Below are positions 27,270 through 36,940 of a stretch of DNA of 64,000 nucleotides, piece after piece. The stretch is from Sphingomonas sp. BAUL-RG-20F-R05-02 (GTDB lineage: Bacteria; Pseudomonadota; Alphaproteobacteria; Sphingomonadales; Sphingomonadaceae): positions 1 through 64,000 of the forward strand of contig NZ_JAKNQH010000013.1 in NCBI RefSeq assembly GCF_022662305.1, written 5' to 3'. Below the pieces are notes generated by a model, which was not told the DNA's origin, made no database searches, and saw only the letters and a program-made list of their open reading frames with translations. Both the position numbers and the translations under genes were made by a program. Numbering within the stretch: position 1 is the first letter of the stretch; each line of letters starts with the position of its first letter.

Positions 27270-28148
27270 CTACCGCCGATCAAACATCGTCGGCTCGCTT
27301 TCTCGCAACAGGGCATGCACCAGCCGCATCCTTATCGTCGAGCGCGACCAGACGATGCCGATGCGGCGACCGATCCTCCGCTCGGGCAGAGGTAGCCTTA
27401 CCACATCGATGCCTTCGAGCCATGGTGGCGCCCAGTCCGGCACGAGTGAAACGCCGAGCCCGCGGTCGACCATCATTGCGATCGCATTCAGCGCGTTGAG
27501 CTCGAAGCGCTCGTGCGGCATGATCTGCATCTCCTGAAGATAATGCTCCGCCGACCAGCCGCCCCATTGGTCGCGACCGTAGCGGATGAAAGGCTCCTCG
27601 CGCAGCAGCGTCAGTGGATCGCTCTCCGCAAGCGCCCGCGGCGCGAGCACAATTAAGGGTTCCTCGCGCAGCAGCAGCCATTCGCACGTCTTCGGCAGCG
27701 GATAGGGCGCTTCGAGAACCAGTGCCGCATCAAGCTGGCCGGCTTCTACGCTCGCGAACAACTGCGCCGAACTACCCGACTCGATGTGAACGCGGAGCCG
27801 CGGGAACTTCGTGCTGACGCGGGCAAGGATGTCGGGCAGCAACCCGGTCAATGGTGTCGTGCAGGCCCCGAGACGCAATTCGCCCGCGACCGCGTCATCG
27901 TGCGCGATGCTGCGCAGATCGCCTGCATCCTGCAGCAGCTTGCGCGCCGGCGGCAGGACCCGGGCGCCCTCCTCCGTCACGCGCATCGTGCGCCCGACCC
28001 GGAGCAGCAGCGGCACTCCCAGCTCGCGCTCCAAGACCTGCAGCTGCTGGGCGACGGCGGAAGCGCTGATGTTGAGCGCGCGTGCGGCGGCCGCCATCGA
28101 CCCATGATCGACGACCGCGACGAAGGTCCTCAGGAAGCCGGTATCGAT
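27270..28148 (-). CDS. LysR-family regulator, apparent ATC start
   Basis: 292 residues. The helix-turn-helix (DTGFLRTFVAVVDHGSMAAA, then SAVAQQLQVLERELG) is at the extreme N-terminus, as usual for LysR, followed by a two-lobed effector domain (RVHIESGSSAQLFASVEAGQLDAA region and the rest). No in-frame ATG, GTG or TTG lies near the conserved start; the codon in the expected place is ATC at 28148, 7 bases after GGAGGAGG. The gene overlaps the symporter 3' end by 19 bases, so translation is probably coupled. Probable regulator of the surrounding catabolic genes. Confidence 0.75.
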   Translation of the reverse strand: MDTGFLRTFVAVVDHGSMAAAARALNISASAVAQQLQVLERELGVPLLLRVGRTMRVTEEGARVLPPARKLLQDAGDLRSIAHDDAVAGELRLGACTTPLTGLLPDILARVSTKFPRLRVHIESGSSAQLFASVEAGQLDAALVLEAPYPLPKTCEWLLLREEPLIVLAPRALAESDPLTLLREEPFIRYGRDQWGGWSAEHYLQEMQIMPHERFELNALNAIAMMVDRGLGVSLVPDWAPPWLEGIDVVRLPLPERRIGRRIGIVWSRSTIRMRLVHALLRESEPTMFDRR

Positions 28149-30514
28149 CGAGGACCCTCCTCCACATGCGTGCCGCCGCCGAAGATCGTGAGTCCATCGA
28201 GCGATTGCATGGGCCGAGGGAAAAACCAGCTGGCGAGATAGCCGATGCCGATCGAGGTGGCGATTGCAAGCGCGAGATAGAGATATGGGTGGATCAGCCC
28301 GTAGAGCCACACCACCAGCGTGATCGCCGAGGCCACGACGATCCCGATCGCCACGCCCTGCCAATTCGCGCGCCGGGTGAACATGCCGAGCGTATAGGCT
28401 CCGGCGCAACTGCCACCGAGCAGGCCGAACAGTTCGATCGTCAGGTCAAGCAGCGAGTGGATGTCAAGGCGCGACAGGATGATCGCGATGGCGATGCCGA
28501 CCAGTCCGACCCCGACGCTCGCCACCTCGGCGAAGCGCACGATCTGGCGCTCACTGCGATCTGGCACGAAGCGGTCGTAGAAGTCGACCGAGAGCAGCGT
28601 GGCGACGCTGTTGATGATGCCCGATAGCGTGCCCATCGCCGCGGCGATCAGACCGGCGATGATAAGGCCGATCACGCCATGCGGTAGTTCGGTGCCGATG
28701 AAGGCCGGGAACACCGCGTCGATCGGCAACATCGGGTTCAGCTGGCCGGGTCGCGCATGATAATAAGCGAACAGCATCGTTCCGACGATGTAGAACATGA
28801 ACGCACTCGGCAGCAGCACGATCGCGAAAAGCCAGATCGACCGGCTTGCCTGCTTCTCCGACGAGGTCGCGAGAACGCGCTGCATCAGCACCTGATCCTT
28901 GGGGAACGTCAGCACGACGTCGAACAGAGCCAGCACCAGAAAGCCCCAGATCGTCGGTTGCGTGATGTCGAAGCTGGTGTTGAGCATCCGGGTCTTGTCG
29001 AAGGCGGTCGTCGTATCGGCGATCGTGCCGAAGCCGATCGAATAGATGATGAAGCCGATCGCGAAGACCGCGCCGCAGGTCAGCACCAACACTTGAAACA
29101 CGTCGGTCCAGACCACCGCCCGCATGCCGCCGAGTGCGGTGTAGACGATGGTGAAGAGACCCACGACCAGAATGCAGGCGGTGACGCTCGTGTCGGTGAT
29201 CGTTCCGATAGCCATGGCGGGAAGAAACAGCACGATCCCCATGCGGCCGCCGACCTGCATCAGGATCCACAGCGCGCTCGACAGCATGCGGATCACCGGG
29301 TGGAAGCGCATTTCGAGATAATTGAACACCGAGACGAGATTGAGCCGGCGGAACAGCGGCACGACGAAGATCGCGACGAACATCAGCGCGAAGACCGTCG
29401 TGATCTTCGACATGATGTATTCCCAGTCGGTCTCGAAAGCCTTCGCCGGGATCGCGAGATAGCTGATCGAACTGATGCTGCCGGCGAACATGCTGATTCC
29501 CGCCGCCCAGAACGGAATTGTGCGAGATCCGAGGAAGAATTCGCTCGACGGACCGCGCTTGGCGAGACGGTAGAAATAGAGTCCGATTCCGAGCATCGCG
29601 AAGAGATAGCCGCCGATGATCGTCCAATCGAGCCAGTCGAGCGACCGGCGATCGACCTTCAGCGCAACCGATGCGACGTTGCCTTCGGCCGAAGCCCAGA
29701 GGATTCCGTCGTGGAACGGCGCCGCGGCAACCGGCGTGCCCACGAGCGGCCGGCCCAGTGGCGCCCAGGCATCGGTGATCGCGCTGTAGCTGTAGAGTCG
29801 GGTTCCTGCGGCATCGTGGAGCAAGTAGAGAAGATAGGCTTGGCCGACGGCGCGCCCCGATCCGGCGACGATCGTTCCCGGCGCTCGCGCGCCCTTGCGC
29901 CATCCAGTCGTGCGCTGCCAACGCCACTGATCGCCGCCGGTCAGCGTGATGAAGATCCCCGAGTTCTGCGAAGCGACCGAGGCCGGCGCGGCTTTGCCAG
30001 GCCAAGCAGGGATGGCCTGCCAATCGCTCGCGCCCGTCCACGCCAGCCTGAAGAGACGCGGGGAACCGTCGGGGGCAAGCCCCGCGACGAGGACGCCGTC
30101 GGACGCGACACCGGCGGTCGCACTGCGCAGCATGATCGGCAGCGGCGGCAGGGTGCGCGGCTGAAGCGCGGCAACCGACCATGTCACTTCGGCGACCGAG
30201 CGGGTGACGCCGTCGACGGTATGAAGCGCGACGGCGTGATGCCCGTCGCTGACCAGGCCAGCGCGTTCGATCGGCGCTCCGAGCGCCCGCATGTCAATCG
30301 GGCGCCACGCGCCATCTGTCCCAAGCGTCCGGGCCTGCTTCCCCAAAGCGATCGTATGGCCGTCGATCGTCGCGAGCACGGGCGCCGGATCACCACCGCC
30401 GATCGGCGACAAGGGCGTGACCACGGTCGAAGTAGGCTGGCTCGCCAGCGCCGGCGTAACCAAAAAGATCAGCGAAAGCGCAACCACGACGGCACGTAGC
30501 CATGACGCCCTCAT
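28130..30514 (-). CDS. beta-propeller / sodium:solute symporter fusion
   Basis: 794 residues. A signal peptide (1-24) is followed by a periplasmic region of Kelch-like repeats (about 30-290: GDQWRWQRTTGWRKGAR, TRLYSYSAITDAWAPLGRPL). From about 300 to 790 a sodium:solute symporter of the SGLT family follows, with about 13 membrane segments and the landmarks RTIPFWAAGISMFAGSISS, VYTALGGMRAVVWTDVFQ and FPKDQVLMQRVLATSSE. Such fusions occur with sialic-acid or uncommon-sugar importers. Start ATG overlaps the CitE-like stop as ATGA, so the genes form an operon. Confidence 0.85.
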   Translation of the reverse strand: MRASWLRAVVVALSLIFLVTPALASQPTSTVVTPLSPIGGGDPAPVLATIDGHTIALGKQARTLGTDGAWRPIDMRALGAPIERAGLVSDGHHAVALHTVDGVTRSVAEVTWSVAALQPRTLPPLPIMLRSATAGVASDGVLVAGLAPDGSPRLFRLAWTGASDWQAIPAWPGKAAPASVASQNSGIFITLTGGDQWRWQRTTGWRKGARAPGTIVAGSGRAVGQAYLLYLLHDAAGTRLYSYSAITDAWAPLGRPLVGTPVAAAPFHDGILWASAEGNVASVALKVDRRSLDWLDWTIIGGYLFAMLGIGLYFYRLAKRGPSSEFFLGSRTIPFWAAGISMFAGSISSISYLAIPAKAFETDWEYIMSKITTVFALMFVAIFVVPLFRRLNLVSVFNYLEMRFHPVIRMLSSALWILMQVGGRMGIVLFLPAMAIGTITDTSVTACILVVGLFTIVYTALGGMRAVVWTDVFQVLVLTCGAVFAIGFIIYSIGFGTIADTTTAFDKTRMLNTSFDITQPTIWGFLVLALFDVVLTFPKDQVLMQRVLATSSEKQASRSIWLFAIVLLPSAFMFYIVGTMLFAYYHARPGQLNPMLPIDAVFPAFIGTELPHGVIGLIIAGLIAAAMGTLSGIINSVATLLSVDFYDRFVPDRSERQIVRFAEVASVGVGLVGIAIAIILSRLDIHSLLDLTIELFGLLGGSCAGAYTLGMFTRRANWQGVAIGIVVASAITLVVWLYGLIHPYLYLALAIATSIGIGYLASWFFPRPMQSLDGLTIFGGGTHVEEGPRSIPAS

Positions 30515-31353
30515 GCCGCTGGCGCCATATCGTCGACCAGCGCGCGGGCGGCCGCGAGCGCCGGTTCGTCGACCATCGCACCCTCGAACACGAACGCGCC
30601 GTGCCCCGCTTTGGCAGCCGAGGTCGCGGCCAGCAGCAATCGCCGCGCGCGCGACAGATCGGAGCCGCGATCGAATATCTCATTCGCGATGGCGATCTGG
30701 CGTGGATGGATGCAGCTTTTGCCGAGATAACCGAGGCTGCGCGCCATTTGCGCTTCGGCGCGATAGCCTTCGTCGTCGCGCAGGTCGGGCCAGGCGCCGT
30801 CATAGGCGAAGACTGGCGACGCCGCCGCGGCAGCGCCGAGCCGGATCGCCCACAAGGCCGAGTGGACATGGCGTTGATCGTGACGCTCCATCCCGAGTGC
30901 GGCGAACAGATCGTTCAACCCGACCTGGACCCCCACCACCCGCCGATGCGCGCCTGCGATTTCGGCGACGTTGGCGAGACCGGCTGCCGCTTCGATATTG
31001 ACCAGAACGTCGGCGGTCACCCGGGCGGCGTCCATCCGCGTGATCGCCCTGCACACGGCCTGCGCTGCGTCCGCCTTCGGCAGGTTAAGAAGATCGACCC
31101 GCACCCCCGCCAAGGCGGCGAGATCGTCCGCGAAGTGCGGCGTATCGGCGGCATTCACGCGCACGATCATGCGTTTGGGCGAGGCAGCAACCATGTCCGA
31201 CTGCAGCACCTTGCGGAGGCGTTCGCGCGCTACCGCCTTGCCGTCCGCGGGCACCGAATCCTCAAGGTCGAACGACAGCGCGTCGGCCTCGCTCGCCAGA
31301 GCCTTGGCGAAGAAGTCGGGGCGTGAACACGGCACGAACAGCTTACTGCGCAT
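30511..31353 (-). CDS. CitE-like CoA-ester lyase (HpcH/HpaI family)
   Basis: 280 residues, TIM-barrel lyase of the citrate lyase beta / malyl-CoA lyase group. Seen: RSKLFVPCSRPDFFAKAL, the Mg-binding FDLEDSVP near residue 30, VRVNA, VLVNIEAAAGLANV, KSCIHPRQIAIANE. Such enzymes cleave (3S)-malyl-, citramalyl- or related CoA thioesters. ATG 31353 follows GGAGACG. First gene of a minus-strand operon with the symporter and LysR genes. A family III CoA-transferase gene (40311) may supply its CoA substrate; this pairing is inferred. Confidence 0.85.
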   Translation of the reverse strand: MRSKLFVPCSRPDFFAKALASEADALSFDLEDSVPADGKAVARERLRKVLQSDMVAASPKRMIVRVNAADTPHFADDLAALAGVRVDLLNLPKADAAQAVCRAITRMDAARVTADVLVNIEAAAGLANVAEIAGAHRRVVGVQVGLNDLFAALGMERHDQRHVHSALWAIRLGAAAAASPVFAYDGAWPDLRDDEGYRAEAQMARSLGYLGKSCIHPRQIAIANEIFDRGSDLSRARRLLLAATSAAKAGHGAFVFEGAMVDEPALAAARALVDDMAPAA

Positions 31354-31576
31354 CGAAAAGACGTCTCCTAACGGCGGTCGTACGCCGCGCCCTCTGGCTT
31401 GCGGGCCAAAAGCGTAGCTGCCGAGATCCCTCAGCGAAGCCGCATTGCAACGTGCACTACCATGCTTTCGGACGGTCCGGACCACAGAATTCCTGCGGTG
31501 TGAACACAGCCCAGATCGCTTTCTCCCTCACCGCCGTACCCCTACCAAGGCTCAAAATAATAAGGGGAGGATTACC

Positions 31577-33811
31577 ATGCACCGAACATTTCGCCTGACC
31601 TATGCCGCTGCACTCTTGTCTAGCGTGGCCTTCCCCGCCTTGGCGCAACAGGCGGGGCCGCAGCCCGCAGAACCGACCCAGGTTCAGGCCGCGGCCGGCA
31701 ACACGCTCGAGCCCAGCGCGCCCGAGCAGGCCGACGACTCGGCCACGCGGAGCGACATCATCGTGACCGGAAGCCGCTCGCCCAAGGCGGTCGACCACGT
31801 CGCCGGAGCGATCACCGTCGTTACCCTCGCCGACGTGCAGCGGTCGCTCACCATCACCGAGGACGCGACGGCCGTCCTGGCGCGCACGGTGCCGGGCTAT
31901 TCGGAATCGAACCAGTCGCTCAACACGCTTGGCGAAACGATGCGCGGCCGCACGGCGCTGTATCTTTTCGACGGCATTCCTCAATCGACCCCGCTGCGCG
32001 ACGGAAGCCGCAACGCGACCTTCACCGACATGGCGACGATCGAGCGGATCGAAGTGATCGGGGGGGCGTCGGCCGCGGAGGGCATCGGCGCCGCCGGCGG
32101 GATTATCAACTACATCTCGAAGCGCGCGCGCGAGGAAGGCACCCATTTTGGCGTGACCGGGCGCTTTGGCACGCAGTTCGACGACGACAGCGAAAACTAC
32201 AAGATCGGTGCAACGATCGCGCATAAGTCAGGTGGTCTCGACGTATTCGCCGCGGGGTCCTATTTGACGCGCGGCGTGACGTACGACGCCAACGGCCGGC
32301 GGATCGGCATCAGCGCGTCAAGTTCACTCGCCGACTCGAAGCAATATTCGCTGTTCGGCAAGGTCGGCTACAACTTCGGTGAAGGCGACTCCCAGCGCAT
32401 CGAGGGCGTCGCGAGCTTCTTCTATCTAAAGGCGAACGGCGACTACCACTATGTCGCAGGCGTCCGACCGCCAATCGGCACCAATCAGACGAAGGGCATC
32501 CCCGACACCGCCGAGCCCGGCCCGCCCACAGACCCTGTCACGGGACAGCTGCTGTTCAAGCCCGACTTCAACCGTTTTCAGCAATATGCGCTGAACTACA
32601 GCAACGCCGACCTGTTCGGCGGCGATCTGGTGGCCACAGCTTATTACGCCAAGCAGGAGATGCGCTTCCCCGGTGACAACGGGATCGACAAGCAGGATCC
32701 GCGCATCTCGCCAGGCGTGATCTTCGACCAATCGGAGATCCTGTCGAAGAAGTACGGGCTGCGCACCTCGTACACGCACAAGGATTTCCTGACGAAGGGG
32801 TTCGAGCTGCGCTTCGGCGTCGACATCGTTCACGACCAAACGCAGCAGTTCCTCGCGGTCACCAACCGCGTCTGGGTGCCGCCGATGAACTATCTGAGCT
32901 TCGGACCCTATGCGCAGCTGAGCTACGACATCGGCCCGGTGACGCTGAGCGGCGGCTGGCGTCACGAGGACGGCACCGTCAAGGTCAACGACTACACAAC
33001 CACCTATTATCGCAACAGCCGCTTCGTGAAAGGCGGCAAGATCCGGTACAAGGAGGACCTCTTCAACGGCAGCGGCATCGTGCGACTGGGCCATGGCTTC
33101 TCCGCCTTCGCCAGTTACGGCGAGGGCTTCACCCTCCCGAACTTCGGCATTCCGCTCCGCAACGTGAGCGTCCCCAACCAGAGCGTTGAAACCCTGCTGC
33201 CGGATCTGCAGGCGGTGATATTCCGGAACAAGGAAATCGGACTCAACTGGCGCGGTCGCCGGGGCAGCGCGGGCGTATCCTACTATCAGTCGAAGTCCGA
33301 TCTCGGCGCCGGCCTGCTGGTTGATCCCGTCACGAAGGATTACGTCATCAGTCGCCGCCCGCAGAACATCTACGGCTTCGACTTCAGTGCCGAATTCCGC
33401 CCTATGGACACCTTGCGCCTGAACGCGCTCTTCAGCCACGTGATCGGAAAGACCACCTCGGCGAACGGCGTGACCAGCCCGGTCAACGTGCCGCTCGGCA
33501 TCCTCAACATAGCACCTGACAAGGCAACAGAGACGATCACCTGGCAGTTCGTGCCCGCCGCGTCGGTCTCGCTCGGCGCGACGACCTTCATCAGTCGAAA
33601 CCTGCCCCAGATCAAGGAGTACACGCACGGCTACACGCTGTTCGACCTCACGGCGAACTACAGGGTGAAGAACCTCGCGACCTTCTCGCTCGGCATCGAG
33701 AACATGTTCAACAAGTTCTATTTCCTGCAATCGTCGCAGATCGACATCTACCAGAACTACTTCGCCGGTCGCGGCCGCACCGTCTCGCTGACGGTCCATC
33801 GCGATTTCTGA
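31577..33811 (+). CDS. TonB-dependent outer-membrane receptor
   Basis: 744 residues. Signal peptide (TYAAALLSSVAFPALAQ), TonB box (SDIIVTGSRSPK), plug domain (GRTALYLFDGIPQSTPLRDG, IERIEVIGGASAAEGIGAAG) and a 22-strand-type barrel ending in a C-terminal phenylalanine (VSLTVHRDF). Layout is like siderophore receptors, but the surrounding genes are for sugar catabolism, so a glycan or glycoside substrate is likely. ATG 31577 follows AGGGGAGG. The 223-bp gap to the divergent CitE-like gene must hold the promoters of both operons. Confidence 0.88.
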   Translation: MHRTFRLTYAAALLSSVAFPALAQQAGPQPAEPTQVQAAAGNTLEPSAPEQADDSATRSDIIVTGSRSPKAVDHVAGAITVVTLADVQRSLTITEDATAVLARTVPGYSESNQSLNTLGETMRGRTALYLFDGIPQSTPLRDGSRNATFTDMATIERIEVIGGASAAEGIGAAGGIINYISKRAREEGTHFGVTGRFGTQFDDDSENYKIGATIAHKSGGLDVFAAGSYLTRGVTYDANGRRIGISASSSLADSKQYSLFGKVGYNFGEGDSQRIEGVASFFYLKANGDYHYVAGVRPPIGTNQTKGIPDTAEPGPPTDPVTGQLLFKPDFNRFQQYALNYSNADLFGGDLVATAYYAKQEMRFPGDNGIDKQDPRISPGVIFDQSEILSKKYGLRTSYTHKDFLTKGFELRFGVDIVHDQTQQFLAVTNRVWVPPMNYLSFGPYAQLSYDIGPVTLSGGWRHEDGTVKVNDYTTTYYRNSRFVKGGKIRYKEDLFNGSGIVRLGHGFSAFASYGEGFTLPNFGIPLRNVSVPNQSVETLLPDLQAVIFRNKEIGLNWRGRRGSAGVSYYQSKSDLGAGLLVDPVTKDYVISRRPQNIYGFDFSAEFRPMDTLRLNALFSHVIGKTTSANGVTSPVNVPLGILNIAPDKATETITWQFVPAASVSLGATTFISRNLPQIKEYTHGYTLFDLTANYRVKNLATFSLGIENMFNKFYFLQSSQIDIYQNYFAGRGRTVSLTVHRDF

Positions 33812-33815
33812 GCGG

Positions 33816-34781
33816 ATGGAGGACATGCGGCCCGAAACCCGAAGCACTGCCGTGGTACTAGTCGCCGGATCCGCCAACGTGGACTTCGTCGTCCGCGCGG
33901 CGCGCATCCCGCGACCGGGCGAGACGATCCTCGGCGGCGACCTGAACGTCGTTCCGGGCGGCAAGGGCGCAAACCAAGCGGTCGCCGCGGCGCGTGCCGG
34001 CGGCGTGGCGACCGCAATGCTGCTCGCGGTCGGGCAGGACGATCTCGCTCCGCTGCTGACCGCTTCGCTCGAGAAGGCGGGCGTGCGGCTACATCTGCGC
34101 CAATCGCAACGTGCGACGGGCGCGGCGCTGATAACCGTGTCGGACGACGCCGAGAACGCGATCACCGTCGCACCGGGCGCCAATGGCGACCTGGCGGCGG
34201 AGGACCTTCCGGATCTGGCCGGCATCGCCTGGATCGTGCTGCAGCTCGAAACACCGATCGCGACGGTCCAAGCCTACGCCGCCGCCGCGCGTTCGCACGG
34301 GGTCGAAGTGATGCTCAATGCGGCACCAGCCCAGGCCCTGCCCGCTTCCCTGCTGAGCATGATCGATCTGCTCGTCGTCAACGAAGACGAACTCAGCGCG
34401 CTGGTGGGCGACGACGGGACGATCGCCGACCGGCTGTCGCGAACGGGCGTCGCGACAAGCGTGGTGACGCTCGGTGGGCGCGGCGCGTGCGCGCACGCCG
34501 ATGGCGCCATACGGCTGCAGCCGGCGTTCGCAGTCACACCGATCGATACCACCGCCGCCGGTGACACCTTCTGCGGTACATTGGCCGCGGGCCTCGCCGA
34601 GGGACGAGACCTTCCCAGCGCGCTTGCCGGCGCCGCGGCGGCGGCGGCGCTCGCCACGACCCGCGCCGGCGCGCAGGCGAGCATCCCGACACGCGCCGAA
34701 GTCGACGCATTCCTGAGCGAGCCGCGACACGCCAATGCCTCCGGGCTCGCCGCCTATTGCGGCATCGCCCAAGCGCAGTGA
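33816..34781 (+). CDS. PfkB-family sugar kinase (ribokinase-like)
   Basis: 321 residues. N-terminal ribokinase signature (AGSANVDFVVRAARIPRPGE, GGKGANQAVAAARAGG), and the second PfkB signature with catalytic Asp (DTTAAGDTFCGTLAAGLAEG). It phosphorylates a pentose or hexose with ATP in the cytosol. Only four bases follow the receptor stop, and five precede the next start region, so it belongs to the same operon. ATG 33816 is used; ATG 33825 would leave too little room after GGAGG. Confidence 0.88.
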   Translation: MEDMRPETRSTAVVLVAGSANVDFVVRAARIPRPGETILGGDLNVVPGGKGANQAVAAARAGGVATAMLLAVGQDDLAPLLTASLEKAGVRLHLRQSQRATGAALITVSDDAENAITVAPGANGDLAAEDLPDLAGIAWIVLQLETPIATVQAYAAAARSHGVEVMLNAAPAQALPASLLSMIDLLVVNEDELSALVGDDGTIADRLSRTGVATSVVTLGGRGACAHADGAIRLQPAFAVTPIDTTAAGDTFCGTLAAGLAEGRDLPSALAGAAAAAALATTRAGAQASIPTRAEVDAFLSEPRHANASGLAAYCGIAQAQ

Positions 34782-34785
34782 AGAC

Positions 34786-36933
34786 ATGTCCATGACCAGC
34801 ACCCCGATCCGCACAACCAGCGACGTTAAATTCTCACACGCGCTTACCGGCCCCTATCTCCCGACGCCGGGTCAGGCGCAAGGCTGGCCGTTCCAGGAGA
34901 TGGGACGCTGGAAGATCGACGCAGACGGCGCCGCCGATACCTGGGTGCAGGGAGTGACCGAATGGCGCCGCGAGCATCTCATCCGCATCGGTTTCGACGA
35001 CGCGCTGTATCGGCGTCCCGAGCTTAGCTGGTCGCAGGCGAACTTCGTTCATGTTCTCGCCATGGTCGAAGATCGCTATTTCTATGATGCCGCGAGCGGG
35101 CGCTACACGGTCGACCGCTATCTCGACGATCTCGAGACGCGGCTCGGGCGGATCGACAGCGTGCTCGTCTGGTACATCTACCCCAATATCGGCGTGGACG
35201 ACCGCAGCCAGTTCGATCTGGTCGACGCGCTGCCCGGCGGGATCGAAGGGCTGAAAGGCGTCGTCGCCGATTTCCACCACCGCGGGGTGAAGGTCTTCCT
35301 TCCGACGATGCCCTGGGACAACGGCACGCGCGAAGGTGCCGCGGCCGACTGGGACCGCATGGCGGCGATCGTCGCCGTGACCGGCGCCGATGGCATCAAC
35401 GGCGACACCTACAGCGGCGTTCCGCTCACCTTCCACACGGCATGCGAGGCCGCGGGCGGCGCGGTCGTGCTGCAGCCCGAGACCACCGCGCAGGCGGGCG
35501 ACCATATCCTCGGCTGGAATCTGCAGAGCTGGAGCAAGCGTGTCCCGGACGAAAGCATCCCGACGGTGCTCAAGCTGAAATGGCTCGAACCCCGCCACAT
35601 CGTCAACATCGAGAACCGCTGGAGCCGCCAGCGCACAAACGACCTGCAGCACGCCTTCTTCAACGGCGTAGGCTATGTCGCGTGGGAGAATGTGTTCGGC
35701 TTCATAAACCGCTTCACCGATCGTGATGCCGAGACGCTGCGGCGCGTCGCGCTGATCCAGCGCGCCTTCGCCCCGCTAATCGTATCTCGTGACTGGCGCC
35801 CGTACGAACGCACGTTGCAGGCCGGCATCTTCGCCAGCCGTTTTCCTGGGGAGCAGCGGACGCTGTGGACGCTGATCAACCGCCAGGAATATGCGATCGG
35901 CGGCGAACAGCTGTCGCTCCCGCACGATCCTGGTGCCCGCTATTACGACATCTGGGCGGGGATCGAGATCGCGCCTCGCATCGCCGGCGAGCGCGCGATC
36001 GTCTCGGCCGAGATCGCGGCGCGCGGTTTCGGCGCCATCCTCGCGATCTCGGAAGCTACATCCGACGTCGACCTGGCGTCGCTGCTTAGCGAGATGCGCG
36101 GCGCCAGGCCGCTCGCCGAGTATTCGTCGGGCTGGAGTTCGGCAAAGCAGGTCCTCGTTGAAACGCCCTCTTGCATACGGCATGCCGACGCACCCGACGA
36201 TATGATCGAGATCCCCGCCGCGACCTTCGACTTCGCGGTGCACGGCATCGAGATCGAGGGTTACGCCGCCGATGGCGTCGACGTGCAATATCCGTGGGAG
36301 GACAGCCCGAGGCGCCATCACCGCCATCGCCTGGAGATCGAATCCTTCTGGATCGACCGGTTCCCCGTCACCAACGCGCAATTCAAGCGCTTCGTCAACG
36401 CGACTGCTTATGCTCCCGCCGACGGCCGGAACTTCCTACTGCACTGGCAGGACGGGGTGCCGCCGTTCGGCTGGGAGAACAAACCCGTCACTTGGGTGGG
36501 GATCGAGGATGCGCGCGCCTATGCCGCCTGGGCGGGCAAGCGCCTTCCGCGCGAATGGGAGTGGCAATACGCCGCGCAAGGCCTCGACGGACGACTCTAT
36601 CCCTGGGGTGATGGGTGGAACGAGACCGCGGCGCCGCCGGCCTCGCTTGACCGCACGATGCCCGCGCCTGCCGATGTCGACGCGCATCCCACCGGCGCGA
36701 GCCCATTCGGCGTGATGGATCTGGTCGGCAACGTCTGGCAGTGGACCGACGAATATCACGACGAGCACATCCGCGCGGCGGTGCTGCGCGGCGGCACCGC
36801 CTATCTGCCGCAGACCTCGCACTGGTATTTTCCCCAGGCCTATCGCCTCAACGAACATGGCAAATATCTGCTGATGGCGCCCGCCAAGGACCGTTCGGCG
36901 GGGATCGGATTTCGCTGTGCCGCGGACCGCTGA
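34786..36933 (+). CDS. TIM-barrel glycosidase-like / FGE-sulfatase-like fusion
   Basis: 715 residues. Residues about 40-440 look like a (beta/alpha)8 glycosidase-like domain (VLVWYIYPNIGVDDRSQFDL, VKVFLPTMPWDNGTREGA, GADGINGDTYSG); I cannot assign a GH family. Residues about 460-715 are an FGE/SUMF1-like fold (FWIDRFPVTNAQFKRFVNAT, PREWEWQYAAQG, MDLVGNVWQWTDEY, ending GIGFRCAAD). The pair of cysteines that binds copper in true formylglycine-generating enzymes is absent; the stretch before the end has none. The domain may therefore bind a carbohydrate and not make formylglycine. Same operon as the kinase. Confidence 0.7.
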   Translation: MSMTSTPIRTTSDVKFSHALTGPYLPTPGQAQGWPFQEMGRWKIDADGAADTWVQGVTEWRREHLIRIGFDDALYRRPELSWSQANFVHVLAMVEDRYFYDAASGRYTVDRYLDDLETRLGRIDSVLVWYIYPNIGVDDRSQFDLVDALPGGIEGLKGVVADFHHRGVKVFLPTMPWDNGTREGAAADWDRMAAIVAVTGADGINGDTYSGVPLTFHTACEAAGGAVVLQPETTAQAGDHILGWNLQSWSKRVPDESIPTVLKLKWLEPRHIVNIENRWSRQRTNDLQHAFFNGVGYVAWENVFGFINRFTDRDAETLRRVALIQRAFAPLIVSRDWRPYERTLQAGIFASRFPGEQRTLWTLINRQEYAIGGEQLSLPHDPGARYYDIWAGIEIAPRIAGERAIVSAEIAARGFGAILAISEATSDVDLASLLSEMRGARPLAEYSSGWSSAKQVLVETPSCIRHADAPDDMIEIPAATFDFAVHGIEIEGYAADGVDVQYPWEDSPRRHHRHRLEIESFWIDRFPVTNAQFKRFVNATAYAPADGRNFLLHWQDGVPPFGWENKPVTWVGIEDARAYAAWAGKRLPREWEWQYAAQGLDGRLYPWGDGWNETAAPPASLDRTMPAPADVDAHPTGASPFGVMDLVGNVWQWTDEYHDEHIRAAVLRGGTAYLPQTSHWYFPQAYRLNEHGKYLLMAPAKDRSAGIGFRCAADR

Positions 36934-36940
36934 ACCTGCC

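Noticed and set aside
28757..30499. A 580-codon open frame opposite the symporter
   Set aside because: Composition is dominated by Arg, Asp, His and Glu as expected from reverse-strand reading of a membrane protein gene; no domain seen.
32426..34225. A 599-codon minus-strand frame across the TonB receptor and kinase genes
   Set aside because: The plus-strand genes have signal peptide, TonB box and kinase motifs; the reverse frame shows none.
36181..36930. True formylglycine-generating enzyme for a sulfatase
   Set aside because: The copper-binding cysteine pair is missing and no sulfatase gene is in the window.
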